Source: Pollenia angustigena (taxonomy: Eukaryota > Arthropoda > Insecta > Diptera > Polleniidae). From it: DNA of 64,000 nucleotides. The stretch lies in contig OV884059.1 in assembly GCA_930367215.1 (NCBI GenBank), positions 148,488,511 to 148,552,510 on the forward strand, written 5' to 3'. The notes beneath the pieces are model-generated. The model saw nothing but the letters and a program-made list of their open reading frames with translations, was not told the origin of the DNA and did not search any database. Below, one piece after another: positions 1 through 11,198 of the stretch. A program made the translations under genes and the position numbers. Numbering within the stretch: position 1 is the stretch's first letter; each line of letters begins with the position of its first letter.

Positions 1-561
1 AAAGAGGTTTTTTATAAAAATAATTAAAAAAGAAGGCTATCAACTATTTTGGGATCTTTTCTGTTTCTTTTTGTATGTTTCCAGCTAAAGAGAAATCTTA
101 ATCAAATAATGCGCTGCAGGCAGGAAATTTAATAAAATTCTTGATTCTTATTAAGACAACCGTAGATACCTTGTGGAGTTGTTTTTCCACCATAGCATGA
201 TGTCGAAGTCTACTTTAAGGCTAATATTTTCGTTGGCATACTGATTGACTTCAGCAATTAAATTTGAAACCATTTTTTAACGTCTTAAAAATGCAACTGG
301 CAACAGATAAACTTCTCAAACTCATAATATGTATGAATGTATTTACCTGTGATATCTCATTTCTTAACTGCGAATATGAATATTCGATTTTTTTTTTTTT
401 GGATTACGGTAACTTTTTCTATCAACGTAATTTTTTAGAATACGAAATTTTAATTTAAAAGATTTTGTTATTCGTGCTTAATTCCTAATTTTTATTCTTG
501 ATAAAAACACTGAAATTTATTGTTGATGGGATAAGCTATTCCTATGCGCATTTCACTGGTT

Positions 562-714
562 GCTTAGTCTGGGATCACACTATGAAAGTTTTCTTTCAGA
601 AAGTCCGAGTTTTTTGGTGAGAGGGGAAGAGAACATGCTTTTATTCTCTCCCCTCTCACCAATAAACTCAGATTTTCTGAAAGAAAACTTTCATAGTGTG
701 AACCCAGACTTAGG
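562..714. repeat. Foldback element with ~65-bp arms
   Basis: The arms 568-632 and 644-708 are near-perfect reverse complements around an ~11-nt centre. They share CACTATGAAAGTTTTCTTTC, then a TGAGAGGGG block near the loop. The outer bases (GCTTAGTCTGGG against CCCAGACTTAGG) extend the pairing weakly. Transcribed, this would be a long hairpin. A short reading frame crosses it, but this follows from the palindrome and is not a gene. A diverged single-arm relative is at about 19080-19190, so it is probably a dispersed foldback or MITE family and not a unique hairpin. Confidence 0.8.
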
Positions 715-1562
715 CCAGATCGTCAGGAAACTTCATCCAAAGATTTTAGAAAAACTAAAGATATTAAACCAAATAAAACTGTTAAGCGTTTAAGAATTAA
801 ATGCAACAGTTCTACTTGTAATAATATCAAAGTTCAAACAAAAACATCAACAATAAACAGTGAGTTTATCTTTTCTTACATTCCCCACTTCAATTCGTTG
901 AAATTCTTTCAATATTAATTGTAGTTGTAAGTAGGTTAAGAAAAAACAAAAAGAAAAATAAAAACTGTTTCTGTTTTTATTAAGAACGTTTAAAATAACA
1001 CGACGTATTTTAATTTGCATCCATTTAGTAATTTTTTTAGATTTGCTTAAATAAGAACGCAAATCTTTATATTACAGAAATTTTTTTAAGTCAACAATCG
1101 TTTTTCAATAAAATTTTGTTGAATTGTACTCAAACGATTTTGAAAAAACGTATTTATTTGTGATTCAGCAATTTGGAAAAAAAATTCTGGCAACATTTAT
1201 GAAAAAATTTAACAAAAAACATGTTTGAAGTCAGTGCTATTACCAGGGCTGTCAGATATGGCGATTTCTCGCCAAACGTGGCGATTTTAAAACATGTTTG
1301 GCGATGGGATTTCCCAATTGGCGACTGGCGACTTTTATGGCGATTTCTGATATAACTGGCGATTAACTTGGCTATTTTTACCATTTATATTATTTCGGCG
1401 ATTTTGTTTAACAATCTGTCATTTTTTGTTATTATGACTAATATAAAAAACATATTAAGTGAATTTTATATTCAGTCACTATTTAATTATAATAGTATAC
1501 ATGTAATTCTAATAGTATGTAGGTCAAAACTCCAGTAATGAAATCGGTTAGGCTGAAGTGTA

Positions 1563-2574
1563 CACTTATAAAATTATTACAGTAACTGATTGTGGGTTAT
1601 TAAATTCGTTTTCAGTACTGTTAAATTTGAATAAAAATGTAGTTATTTTTCGAATAATTTTATTTTTTAACTTTAATGTTTGTTATTCAAAAAACAAACT
1701 ACCAACAAATAATGTTTTTTCGTATTTACAGTTAAACCTCGATTAACCGGCCCTCTATTAATCGGTTACATCTATTAACCAGCATGCGGTTCTTTTTATT
1801 TTTTCCCTCTATAATCCGTGCTTTAACTCTATTTTCCGTGCTTTAGATTTATACCTCTAATAACCGTGCTTTACATCTATTATCCGTGCATCATTCATAT
1901 GTTTTTTATTATGTATGTTAATCTAAATCCGGTGTTTCCCCTTTTTAAGTTCATGTGCCCACACATAAGAACATACATATATGCGTTTTTATTCATTTAG
2001 TAAGTAAACATATCGTCAGAAGAAATGCAAAAACAAAAAAGCAATAAACGTTGTAAAATTTACAAAATTTGTGCAGTCATGTACATAGTTTGATCAACCA
2101 AAGCATAATCAGTAAAAATCCCAATTTTAATGTTTTTGATGATACATACATATTTGATTTTGCATTGTCTATGACAATTTGTATGTTTTGTAAAAAAATA
2201 TGTTGTATATTTGAATCTGTAGTTACATAAATCGAATGTTTAAATAAAAATAAATAAATTTCTGTATATTTTAATATAAACTCTATTAACCGTGTATTTC
2301 GATTATCCGTGGTGGTGCCGGTCCCACGAGAGCCGGATAATCGAGGTTTAACTGTATTTTGTTATGTAGTTTGATTTTTGTCGGTTAAAATGTATTTTTT
2401 TAATGTAAAAACTATTCAATTTTAAGGAGTATGCTGTTTAATAAATAAAAATTTTTAAAATTAATGAATAAATCATTTGTTTTAAATGAAATGTAAATGA
2501 TCCGTTTTTTAAATGAATTTTTATTTGTTTAAAATGAATTTTCGTTTGAATTTAACTACATAATATTTTGAGTG
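1563..2574 (+). mobile_element. TA-flanked MITE (CACTTA family), first copy, split by a pogo-like insertion
   Basis: The ends are CACTTATAAAATTATT and the inverse of ATATTTTGAGTG, flanked by TA on both sides (1561-1562 and 2575-2576), as in the Tc1/mariner superfamily. Without the internal insertion it is about 384 bp. It sits inside hAT-like element A1. The reversed A copy at 29450-30779 has no insertion at the homologous TA (about 29737), so the boundaries are supported by an empty site. A second copy without the pogo-like insert is at 61811-62177. Confidence 0.85.
1729..2354 (+). mobile_element. pogo-like non-autonomous element P1
   Basis: The inverted ends read CAGTTAAACCTCGATTAACC and, reversed, CAGTTAAACCTCGATTATCC, flanked by TA (1727-1728 and 2355-2356). 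CAGT ends with TA duplication fit the pogo/Tigger branch. It has no transposase. Inside the left end a unit like CTCTATTAACCGTGCTTTA is repeated with variations up to about 1895, and again near 2280-2320. The second CACTTA MITE copy near 61960 is uninterrupted at this site, so 1729-2354 is an insertion. Confidence 0.85.
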
Positions 2575-2887
2575 TACGATCTTATAGACTTGTTTACTTA
2601 ATTTAAGTTTTTAACTGAATACATATATGATCTCCATTTTATGTTATTTAAAAAAATATTACAGAAACAAAACAAAATTTACTTCGGCGACTTTTTTGTA
2701 TTTTTTCTCAGTTTTTGGCGATTTTTGACTGAAAAATTATACTAGCGTTTTTTGTATGCAAAATTTAATTAAAAAAAAAGAAAATTTTACAAAAACTGAA
2801 CAAAATCGACGTTTGGCGATTTTTGGCGATTTCTGACATCCGGTTTGGCGATGGAGCTCAAAAAAATCTGACAACCCTGGCTATTAC

Positions 2888-3560
2888 TATGGGTGTAAAT
2901 GGATAAGTGCGAGTATGAAACACAATAAGTATGATAACATACATGAATGAAATCAAATGCGCATGGATATACACAAGTATGAGAATAAACAGATACGAGT
3001 ACGCACACGTATTGAAAATTGTCGATATGTGCTAGAGTACTTTAATTTTTTTTATACCCATTGACTTTCTCTGATATGAATAAGCATTTGAGTTAAGATA
3101 AGTTATTAGGTTTTCTCAGGTGGTATCCTCGCTTTCCGAGAAGTCCATGAAATCATAAAAATTATTAATGTCCGCACAAATTCTTTGTAGTAAATAAAAT
3201 TAATGTGCGAAACCGTGAGAAAATGCAATTGAAAAAAGTAATTATCAATTCAAAGTTGTAGAAGTAGTACCTGAAAGGGCTAAAATAGATTAGAAAGAAC
3301 CCCAGGGCCATAAAACATTTAAAAGTGCCATATAGTTTGACCCGGTAGATAGCGCTGGGGTTAAGTTATTAACGAAATTCTCCAATATTTAATTTTTTAT
3401 TTTTTTTTTGAAAAATCCTGCGCAGAGCCGGGATCAAACACCTAATTAACATGTAACAATAATAATAATAAAAAAATAAATAATTCAATAAAATGCAATC
3501 CTAATCACATTAGATCCATTTATATCACAACTTTTTTTACTTTTGTTTTTTATACGACCT
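2888..3560. other. Unassigned AT-rich interval
   Basis: No gene, terminal repeat or coding relic recognised. On the minus strand near 3420-3440 the bases GTTTGATCCCGGC resemble a tRNA B box, but no A box is at the right distance, so no tRNA or SINE is called. Confidence 0.5.
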
Positions 3561-3566
3561 TTTCTT

Positions 3567-3626
3567 AATAGAATCTCAAAGAAATAAATAGTATTTATTG
3601 AGTATTTATTTCTTTGAGATTCTATT
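3567..3626. repeat. Perfect 24-bp inverted repeat
   Basis: The arms 3567-3590 and 3603-3626 are exact reverse complements separated by 12 nt. The core of each arm is GAATCTCAAAG. There is no mismatch in an otherwise degenerate neighbourhood, which suggests a recent origin or active homogenisation. There is no U-run suggestive of a terminator. It could be a minimal foldback element. Confidence 0.85.
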
Positions 3627-3823
3627 TTTACTTTTAATTTACTGTAGCTAATGAAGTGTTAAACTGCCTGTTTTTCAAAATAAAATAAAAATTTACGCTA
3701 AGAAATATATATTGAAGTAAGTATGAAGGTAAGTTTTTTAAATTTTGTTTTGAAATCACATCGAGTAGAGCCAGAAAACTTTTTCAATTTGAGTCTTCCA
3801 TCGACAAGCGATACAAAAGCATG

Positions 3824-4141
3824 TTATTGAGCTGTACTATCGATTGCTACCGCAGCATCGAATCTGCACTTCAGTGTCTTTAATGTTTCCTCATGATCCT
3901 CTTTGCTACTTAAAACAGTTTTAGTTACTTTACAATAATTCTTTGCCCAATGGAATAAAACAATCGCATCTAAGATGCGATCTTGATGGGAGCACTGCAG
4001 GCTATACCTCGCTGCATTACTTTTGAGGCTTGCTCCAATACCATCACATGCTACTTTACCATGAGCAGTTGAATGAAAATGCCACTCAGATGACATTCAA
4101 AAATTTTTTCATGAACTACCACATTTGCGAAGCTATGTTTG
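3824..4141 (-). pseudogene. Fragment of a transposon-type protein with an HGKxxCDGIG motif
   Basis: The minus-strand frame from 4096 to 3824 encodes 90 residues starting MSSEWHFHSTAHGK, then VACDGIGASLK and NAARYSLQ. I recall WHF-x-(S/T)-HGK-xx-CDGIG-xxxK as a signature of an uncharacterised, probably transposon-derived insect protein family; I cannot name the superfamily safely. Just upstream another frame reads SFANVVVHEKIFEC, which fits the preceding part of the same family, so a frameshift near 4097 is likely. The N-terminal remainder is missing and the fragment ends with a stop. It is not an intact gene. Confidence 0.55.
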
Positions 4142-4363
4142 TTGTTAGAATGTTGAAAGTTCTACGCCTCTAAAAGAACACCCGATATATAACCTAAAAA
4201 TAATAAGTTTATTGATTTTAAACCAAATAGATAACATTTTGTTAAAATTATTTACTGTGCCATAAAACAAATAATGTTGGTTCTCCCTGACTTGACATTA
4301 GTATGTGTTAGAAATTAACATTGCTTCTTCTTCATTCGTTTTTAAATAACAGAACATTTACAT

Positions 4364-5632
4364 CAGGGATGATAAATGAGAAAACCAATATCGTACAAAC
4401 GAACTTTTAAAATCGTACCTTTTCGGCCCCAATAGTACTAAATCATTTTTTTTTTATAAATTTTGTTTTATTTTATTTTTGAAAACAAAAATTTAATACA
4501 AAAAAACAAAAGGTACTTAAAATTCATTTATACATGATGAGTATAGAAAGCAAAAAATACATGAACATTAATTATACATAATAATAATAGGGTGGGTAAA
4601 ATTTTAATCGCGTTAAAAGCGCATCGCGATTCTTCTTCTATAAGTCATTCGAAGAAACTTTACCAAAGAAACCATTGATCAAAAATTAATTTCGAGCCCC
4701 AGATTTTTCAAAATAGTTAGTTTTCCAAAAAATTCAAGAAAAGAGGCAAACAAATTGTATTTGTTCTAGACAGACCTGTATCATGCGGTTTTTAGGGTCG
4801 ATAAATCCATTTATTTTTGATTGCCGCCAGAGTGCGTTTTCATACACTTTTTAGAATTTATCTCCTTTTTTGTGAAAATTAACGAATATTTCTCTCGAAC
4901 TTTAAACGAAAATAAAATTTTTTAGCTCTCTAAAAATATGTGCATACGAGCATCTTCGGATTTCATTTCCAAATTTATTTTGTTTACAATTTTCAAACAG
5001 GAAAGGAGTAGAAAGTCCGAATATAATAAAATTTAATTTAGCACTTGTAAAATCTCCTTCAAAATAATTCGGAGTAAAATAATAATGGAGTGTACTCCCA
5101 CTGTTCCAAAATTCAGTTGATAAATGCTTGACGTGACGACCATCTTCTTGACGTTTATTAGAAAATATTATGAATTTTAAAACCCTGTCAATATCATCAG
5201 AAACGGCACGATTATATGCTGCCGCTGATATTAAATGTAGAATGTGGCATAAGCAATCGTTCAATGAACAAGTGCAAAAATCTATTCACAATAGGCGGAG
5301 TTCAGTGTTTGGTGCAAATGGTTTTGCAAAAGAACAAATGCAAAATATAATACCTGTTTTGTCCAAACCAAACCCAACAACAAATAGAGTTTCCCTTAGA
5401 TTTAATAAAAAGCTACAACATTTCGCATTTTCGCAAGACTTTTTGCACCAAACACTAAACTCCGCTTATATTCGTTGGACAGTAAATACGAAATGCCATT
5501 TTATATAAATTATAAATATGTAGGATTGAAAAATTTGGAAATAGAACCAAATGAGTCACGGGGGTACCAGCGTACTTTTAAGTTTTGGTTTCTACCAAAA
5601 AAAGTACAATTGTACCAACTTTATCAACCCTG
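4364..5632. mobile_element. Non-autonomous hAT-like element B
   Basis: The ends are CAGGGATGATAAA and the inverse CAGGGTTGATAAA, with a perfect 8-bp duplication ATTTACAT (4356-4363 and 5633-5640). Subterminal GTACC/GTACT motifs recur at 4410-4435 and 5560-5615. There is no transposase. It contains the smaller foldback MITE at 5294-5466. One moderately long frame on each strand crosses the centre; neither shows recognisable domains. Confidence 0.88.
5294..5466. mobile_element. GCGGAGTTCA foldback MITE, copy 1
   Basis: The inverted ends GCGGAGTTCAGTGTTTGGTG and GCACCAAACACTAAACTCCGC pair over about 24 bp, and TA flanks are visible at 5292-5293 and 5467-5468. It lies inside hAT-like element B. 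A related copy lies at 19707-19929, sharing the ends and the adjacent GCAAAAGA-CAAATG block. Confidence 0.75.
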
Positions 5633-5640
5633 ATTTACAT

Positions 5641-6480
5641 TCTTTTTGACTGTTTATTTATATAAGAAAAAACAATTAATGTTAACAAGTGTTGCCGGAA
5701 TCCAAATTAAATTTTACACAGACAAATCATCAACATTATTTAAAATTTTATGAGTTACACAAAACAAATTTTTAATAATAAATAATGTTTTTTATCAACG
5801 AATATATACAGGTGGTGTAGAATTCTTTTAATTTGGTTTAAATTCCGGTTGCAATAGCCTTGATTTAATTTCGAATGTTGGTTTTTAGTTGTAGAATGTT
5901 TTTTTGCTGGTTGGTGGTCCGGTAATGGATGGATAGAGATAGAAAATCAATGCCATTTTAAAAAAATATGGGCAAATTGTACTTTAGATCGATATACTTC
6001 ACCGAACATTATAATTGCAGGTAATTGTCGCTGTTAAAATGCTCTTGCATTTTTTGTGGCCCAAATCTTGCGGTCTTTTTCCGCATTCGATATCGCATAA
6101 TATTCATTGCAGACGATATCTATCCTATCGAAATTTTTTTACCAAAATGTAATAGATTTACGAATATCGTAACTCAAAAATATTTGTTTTACATAAAATT
6201 ATTATTTACACACAACATAATGGAAAGAGAAAATTTTATTCTTCTCTCAAGAGTTGAGTTTACAATATCTTGATAAATATCAATATTACAATATCTTCCA
6301 CAAAGTCTTTAATATTTAACGAAAATGCTTCTCTAATTTAAATGTTGTTTGAAAATTTTCAAAAAACAATAACAACTTATCGTGACAGGGTTGTATTTTC
6401 CTCTAAATACGTAAGACTTGTGTGATAGTGTAAAACAGCCTTCAAAAATATTTACAATATCTTAATAAGAATTTTCTATG
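5641..6480. other. Unassigned AT-rich interval
   Basis: No coding relic, RNA gene or complete element recognised. CAGGGTTGTATTTTCC at about 6387 resembles a hAT left end but has no partner I could confirm. Confidence 0.45.
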
Positions 6481-6489
6481 CATCTGTGA

Positions 6490-7230
6490 TATTAAGTCGT
6501 TTTCGAAGTTGCGTCTTCTTAAAATTTCTGTGATTTTGAAGTTGCGTCGATTTTGTTTCACTTCGCATCGCATGGCTTCGAAGTTGCGTCGCTAGTGCTT
6601 CGATTTTGTATTAAGCTTGTATTAAGCTTAAACATAAAAAGGGGATTTCCCGTTTACATCTCATGCACTTATGTATGTGAAGGTTGTCTGCTGATTGCAA
6701 CTGGTTTCAAATTACATTTGCTGAAGTAAAGTTAAATTTAAATATTTTGCAACAGAGTAAAAAAAAAACCAAAAAAGCTAAGAACAAAACCTAGCCATTT
6801 CGACGCGTTCTAAATCAGGGGAATAGGCTACAATAGAATCCATTTGCTGTGCCAGAGATGCCGATAAAATAAAGAAATTTGTGTCAACAAGGACATCGTT
6901 ACAACATAAACAGGTTACAATAACGAGAAGCCTCTTAATGAAAAGAATGAAGCCACTTCTTACTATTTGAATTGAAGATCAAAATTTGCGATGAATGCCC
7001 TAAAAATAAATGGTTATTCAAATGAAAGCTTTAACTTTATTTGAAAATCAAAAATAAAAGTATCCATTTTAAAGTCTATCAAATCAAAATTTATTTGTTC
7101 TGCTTAAATTATGAATCTCGGAACCAATTAAATGAAAATCAATGCAAATGTATGGAAAATCATGCTTTGCTTTGCGTCGTTTCGGTTTGCGTCGAGTTTT
7201 TCCAGTCCCATGTAGCGACGCAAACCGGGG
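6490..7230. repeat. Interval with iterated TTGCGTCG motifs at both margins
   Basis: GAAGTTGCGTC/GTTGCGTCG-type words cluster at 6500-6600, and TTTGCGTCG/CGACGCAAA words at 7165-7225. Clusters at both sides of a ~600-bp core resemble the subterminal repeats of the hAT-like elements here, but I could not define terminal repeats or a TSD. The element boundary is unproven. Confidence 0.4.
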
Positions 7231-7245
7231 TATTGGTGTATTTAC

Positions 7246-7520
7246 AATTAAAAGTGTACGTCAATAAGCCAGCAATTCAAGAGCTAAAGAATGATATAGT
7301 TCGACACATTAACAACATTGAGCCTCAATTATGTCTCAGAGTCATTAAAAATATGGACCATCGGATAGAGATATGCCACCGAAGCCGTGGCAGGCATTTT
7401 ACCGATACTTTGTTTAACACATAATTGTTATAGATTCTTCTTTTATAATAAATTAAGATAATTCTCTAAAAACTTTAAGTTTTATTAACAATTAACTCCG
7501 TGCGTTTTGTTTTGACTACC
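7246..7520 (+). pseudogene. Tc1/mariner transposase C-terminus and 3' terminus, copy 1
   Basis: The frame reads KVYVNKPAIQELKND, then IVRHINNIEPQLCLRVI, then the NMDHRIEICHRSRGRH-type tail, ending LFNT and stop near 7424. This is the C-terminal end of the insect Tc1/mariner-type transposases that carry PLDFFLWGY upstream; that part is absent. The downstream sequence ends near 7520 with GTTTTGACTACC, similar to the inverse of the GGGTGGTCAAACC terminus of the other copies. It is 5'-truncated. The frame continues upstream into unrelated sequence, so the longer reading frame there is chance. Confidence 0.75.
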
Positions 7521-9465
7521 GTTTATAAATTTCATTTTGCGCCACAGCATGAAATACTTTTTTAATGAAATGAAAACCTTTGCTTGAAAAATTTACTTCT
7601 ATTAATATAAATCTTGAAGTGAAATTACATATACACAAATTTTTTTAATCCAAATAGTACAAGAAAAAATTGTTTATCCCATTTTTGCATATTAACACAG
7701 AAATCGGCAACGCTGATGTTTACCCACATTTAATACAACATAAATATAAATTAAAATTTCTGTTGATTTAAAGTTAACAGTGTACAAAATCCAACATTCA
7801 AATGTTGTTAAGTTAACATTACACATGGTCTAACTTTTATTTTAGCGAAAGCACCCTGTCGTTAAACAGCTGTTAAAATATTTAACATCACTGTTAAATG
7901 GTTGCAAACAAACGGAAGACATGTTGTATTATGTTGTTACCAGGTTGTGTTTACGTTCTTTCATGTATCTCAAACAAGCAACGAACTCAATTCAAAACGA
8001 ATTTTTAGCATTCATTTATAAACACCAGATTCCAAACGACAAAGTTTCAGTACAATTTCTGCAACGTTCGTGTTATGTGTGTTCACAGCTCGGTAAAAAG
8101 ATAAATATCCAGAAAAATCAATTTTAATTTGAAATGTGAATTAAGAAAAAATATTCAATTAAAATAAATTTCAAACGGTTTAACGAAGTATTGAAACAGT
8201 TTTAATAGCGGTTTATTATTTAATGAGCAGCAGTTTTATGATTTAAAACACCCCCAACATTTTGTGAAATTATCAGAAAAGTAACGAGATTAAATTATAA
8301 TAAAAAAGTTCTAAAAAAATATATAAAATTTAAAAAAATATTAAAATAATTTTTAAAAGAAATTATTGAAAAAAAAAAATTTTTTTTTTGAAAATTAAAA
8401 AATCACTTTATGAAAAAATTGCTAATTAAAAAAAAGTAGTGTTTGTGCCTTTTGTGAAAATTTAAAACTTTTTAAACACTCTAAATTTTTACTTAAAATT
8501 TGGTTTTGAAATTAATTTTGAAAATTTAATTCCCCTTAAATTTATGGATTATTTTGCTGGATTCTCTTTGAAATAATTTCTAAAGAAAAAAAGGTTGGTG
8601 TTTTTTCAAAACTGAATCATATTGTTTTCAATTAAATTGTGTGTGTTTTTATTTTTATTTATTCTTATCAATTTATTTTAATAAAAATTGAGTCTATGGG
8701 ATACAGAGTTTACGAATAAACAAAAATTGTATGGAAAAAATTATTTTAAATTTTCATTTTGAGGTCAAAATTTTGTATTTGTTCTAATAGACTGTGTGAC
8801 TAGCTCGATAAGTGTTTTTAGGGTGTTAAGTGGTTAATGTCCCTTACAAATTTAAAAGGGTATATGAGAACTAGAAGATCGAGATAATTTTTAGAAAGTT
8901 TTTAATGGCTTTTATTTTGAAAATAATTTATTTGCTGTTAAAACATATATTTAAAATTTTCCTTTAAAGAGGTTTAAAACTTCTTCAGATTAAGAAAATA
9001 TCTTGATAAAAAAAAAAAAAAAAATAAATTAGCTACAGATATTTCCCGTTCAAAGCATTTTTATGGATAATTTCAAACTTTCGTTCAAAAAGTGAATTTA
9101 TTTTCTTCCTTATAAAGTGTTCGAACTTAAACGTTTTCGGCTAAAAATAATGTAATAATACTCAAAATTTCTGATAAAAATATTCGGATTTTTAGTTGGG
9201 TAAAAACATAAACTTTTTTAAATAAAAATCGTATTCATTTTTATATAAAAATCAAACAAATGAGAAAAATATTACAAAAGTATTTTAAAATTTTAAGCGT
9301 TTTAGTTTAAATAAAGTAAATATTTTATATTTTTTTATTTTTTGTTAAAATTATGAGTTTCAAAAAAAAAAACTTTTTAATCGAATATTAACCTGGAGTT
9401 CATTAAATTTTTTAAGTAAAAAGTAATACTTAATTCTTTTTTTAGAATAATGCTTAAAAAACAAA
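7521..9465. other. AT-rich interval, no gene recognised
   Basis: Homopolymer-rich DNA. Short words such as GTTAACA recur at 7700-7900. The 7960-8130 stretch is slightly more balanced in composition but shows neither convincing splice sites nor a conserved reading frame. Confidence 0.5.
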
Positions 9466-10110
9466 TATTTGGTTTTTATTCGAATAACAATATTTGTTTT
9501 TTAATCGAATAAAAACTTAAAAATTTCCTAAATCAAATTTAAAGTTATTGATTACAAATTTTATGTCGTTCCTACGACAATCGGTTCCAAGCAGCGGATC
9601 GATACAAAGTTTTACGAACCCTTTACGAACTTTTAAATTAAATATTAATCTAAAATGTATTAAATTTTTTTAGAAAATACTAAAATTTAAACTTTTTATT
9701 AGAACAATTCTAAAAAAATTAATCGGGTTTTTTCGAATAATTATTTTCGTTTTTTAATCGAATAAAAACATAAAAAATTTTCTTAATCAAATTCGTCGTA
9801 TGCAAACATTTTGTAGTCTGATGTGATTGCTTACAAATTTTATGTCGTTCTTACGACAATCGGTTCTACGCAGCGGATCGACTCGAATATTAAATTATTT
9901 AAGAGAACATTAAAATTTAAACTTTTTAAGAAAAATGCTTAAAAAATTATTCGGTTTTTTATTCGAATAAAAATTTTCGATTTTTTAATCGAATAAAATT
10001 TTTACTAAATCATATTCGTTGTGTGTAAACATTTTATATTTCGAAGTTAATGCTTAAAAATTTTATGTAGTTCCCTCGACAAACGGTTCTACTCAGCAGC
10101 ACTTGTTCTT
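9466..10110. repeat. Degenerate tandem repeat, about three units of 220-280 bp
   Basis: Each unit begins with TTCGAATAA / TTAATCGAATAAAA words and ends with TTATGTCGTTCCTACGACAA then CGGTTCTACGCAGCGGATCGA (variants). Unit landmarks are at about 9561, 9840 and 10063, so spacings are about 279 and 223. The GTCGT-TCCT-ACGAC core is palindromic. The last unit is the most diverged. It may be satellite-like DNA or iterated ends of a mobile element. Confidence 0.65.
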
Positions 10111-11190
10111 TAGGCCTCGCTGCTAAAACAAAAACAAATTGTATATAAAAACATAATTTGTAGTTTTTATTCAATTATAAAAAAATACATACATTTAAAA
10201 AAACTATTCGAATAATGTAGAAATATATTAAAATGTTATTCGAATAAACTTTTTTAAAGAGCATGTGAAAAAATTTTATTCAATATCGTATATTTTTTTC
10301 TATGAATACGATAAAACAAAATTGTACAAAGACACTTTTTTTCCAAATTTATTCGAATGTTATTCGATATATAAAAACCAGAAAAACGTAAATAAATAAA
10401 ATTTCTAATAATAAAAAGTAAAGATTTTCGGCCTTAATCATAACAAAATATTTCAGGGGTTGTTAATAAAGAATTTACAAGATTTCCGAGAAAATGGAAA
10501 CTATTTAAAAATTTGTTTACAAGAATTTGAAATATTTTAAGATGGTTACTCAAAAAAAAAATAATTTAAATAGAAAAATATTCGGGTTTTTATTCGAACA
10601 AAATACATACTAAAAAAATTTTTTTTTTTTTAAATTTAAAAATTTCTTAAAATAATCGGACTTAATAATTAAAAAAAATTAATTTTTAATCGAATAAAGT
10701 TATTCGTTTTCTTTATTCGAATAAAATACAGAAAATTAAAATGATTTCTAAGCTTATAAATTTCTTTAAATATACAAAAATTTTGTCAATCTAAATAAAA
10801 AATTTCTAAGCAAATCAAAATATTCGTTTTTTTCAAACGGGTAACATAAAAATGCCTTTCATTTGTATTTTACATTTTAGATAAAATAGTTTTATAATTA
10901 CATATTAATTATGTATTAGAAGAATATATTTAATTATAACTAATTATTTTCTACTTTTTGTTTTAAAATATTTGTCAGTTAAAAAGAGAAAAGTGTTGTT
11001 ATACGATTATTATTCAATTTATCGAACTTTATTCGAATAAAAAGTATATATTTTCATAACAAAGTTAATGATTTTTTTTTATAACTTGGAAAGAAGCAAT
11101 TTTGTTCGACTTATTTATTAAAAAAAGTGTAGGAAATTGTAGCATCCTCTTCATGTTTAAGTTACTAATTTTTCTTGAGAATGATATCCG
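10111..11190. other. AT-rich interval with scattered ATTCGAATAAA words
   Basis: The words ATTCGAATAAA and AATCGAATAAA continue here irregularly, suggesting further decayed copies of the preceding tandem unit. No gene seen. Confidence 0.45.
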
Positions 11191-11198
11191 TATCAATA

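Larger units (their letters stand above)
1244..2879 (+). mobile_element. Non-autonomous hAT-like element A1, with nested insertions
   Basis: The termini are CAGGGCTGTCAGAT and its inverse CAGGGTTGTCAGAT, flanked by the perfect 8-bp direct repeat GCTATTAC (1236-1243 and 2880-2887). The 8-bp duplication and CAGGG end are hAT hallmarks. There is no transposase. Just inside both ends the motif GGCGATTT is repeated many times (1260-1380 and 2685-2860), probably as subterminal transposase-binding sites. The original element is only about 620 bp; the rest is the MITE at 1563-2574. A second copy lies reversed at 29450-30779, and a truncated left end lies at about 61556-61660. Confidence 0.88.

Noticed and set aside
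3420..3445. B-box-like GTTTGATCCCGGC on the minus strand
   Set aside because: No A box at a workable distance and no tRNA fold; not called as tRNA or SINE.
7041..7245. N-terminal part of the 127-residue frame ending in mariner sequence
   Set aside because: Only the part from about 7246 matches transposase; the rest is chance opening through unrelated repeat DNA.
7960..8130. Possible host promoter/first exon with TTCAGTAC and CTCGGTAAAAAG
   Set aside because: Initiator-like word but no downstream promoter element at the expected spacing, and the donor is weak.
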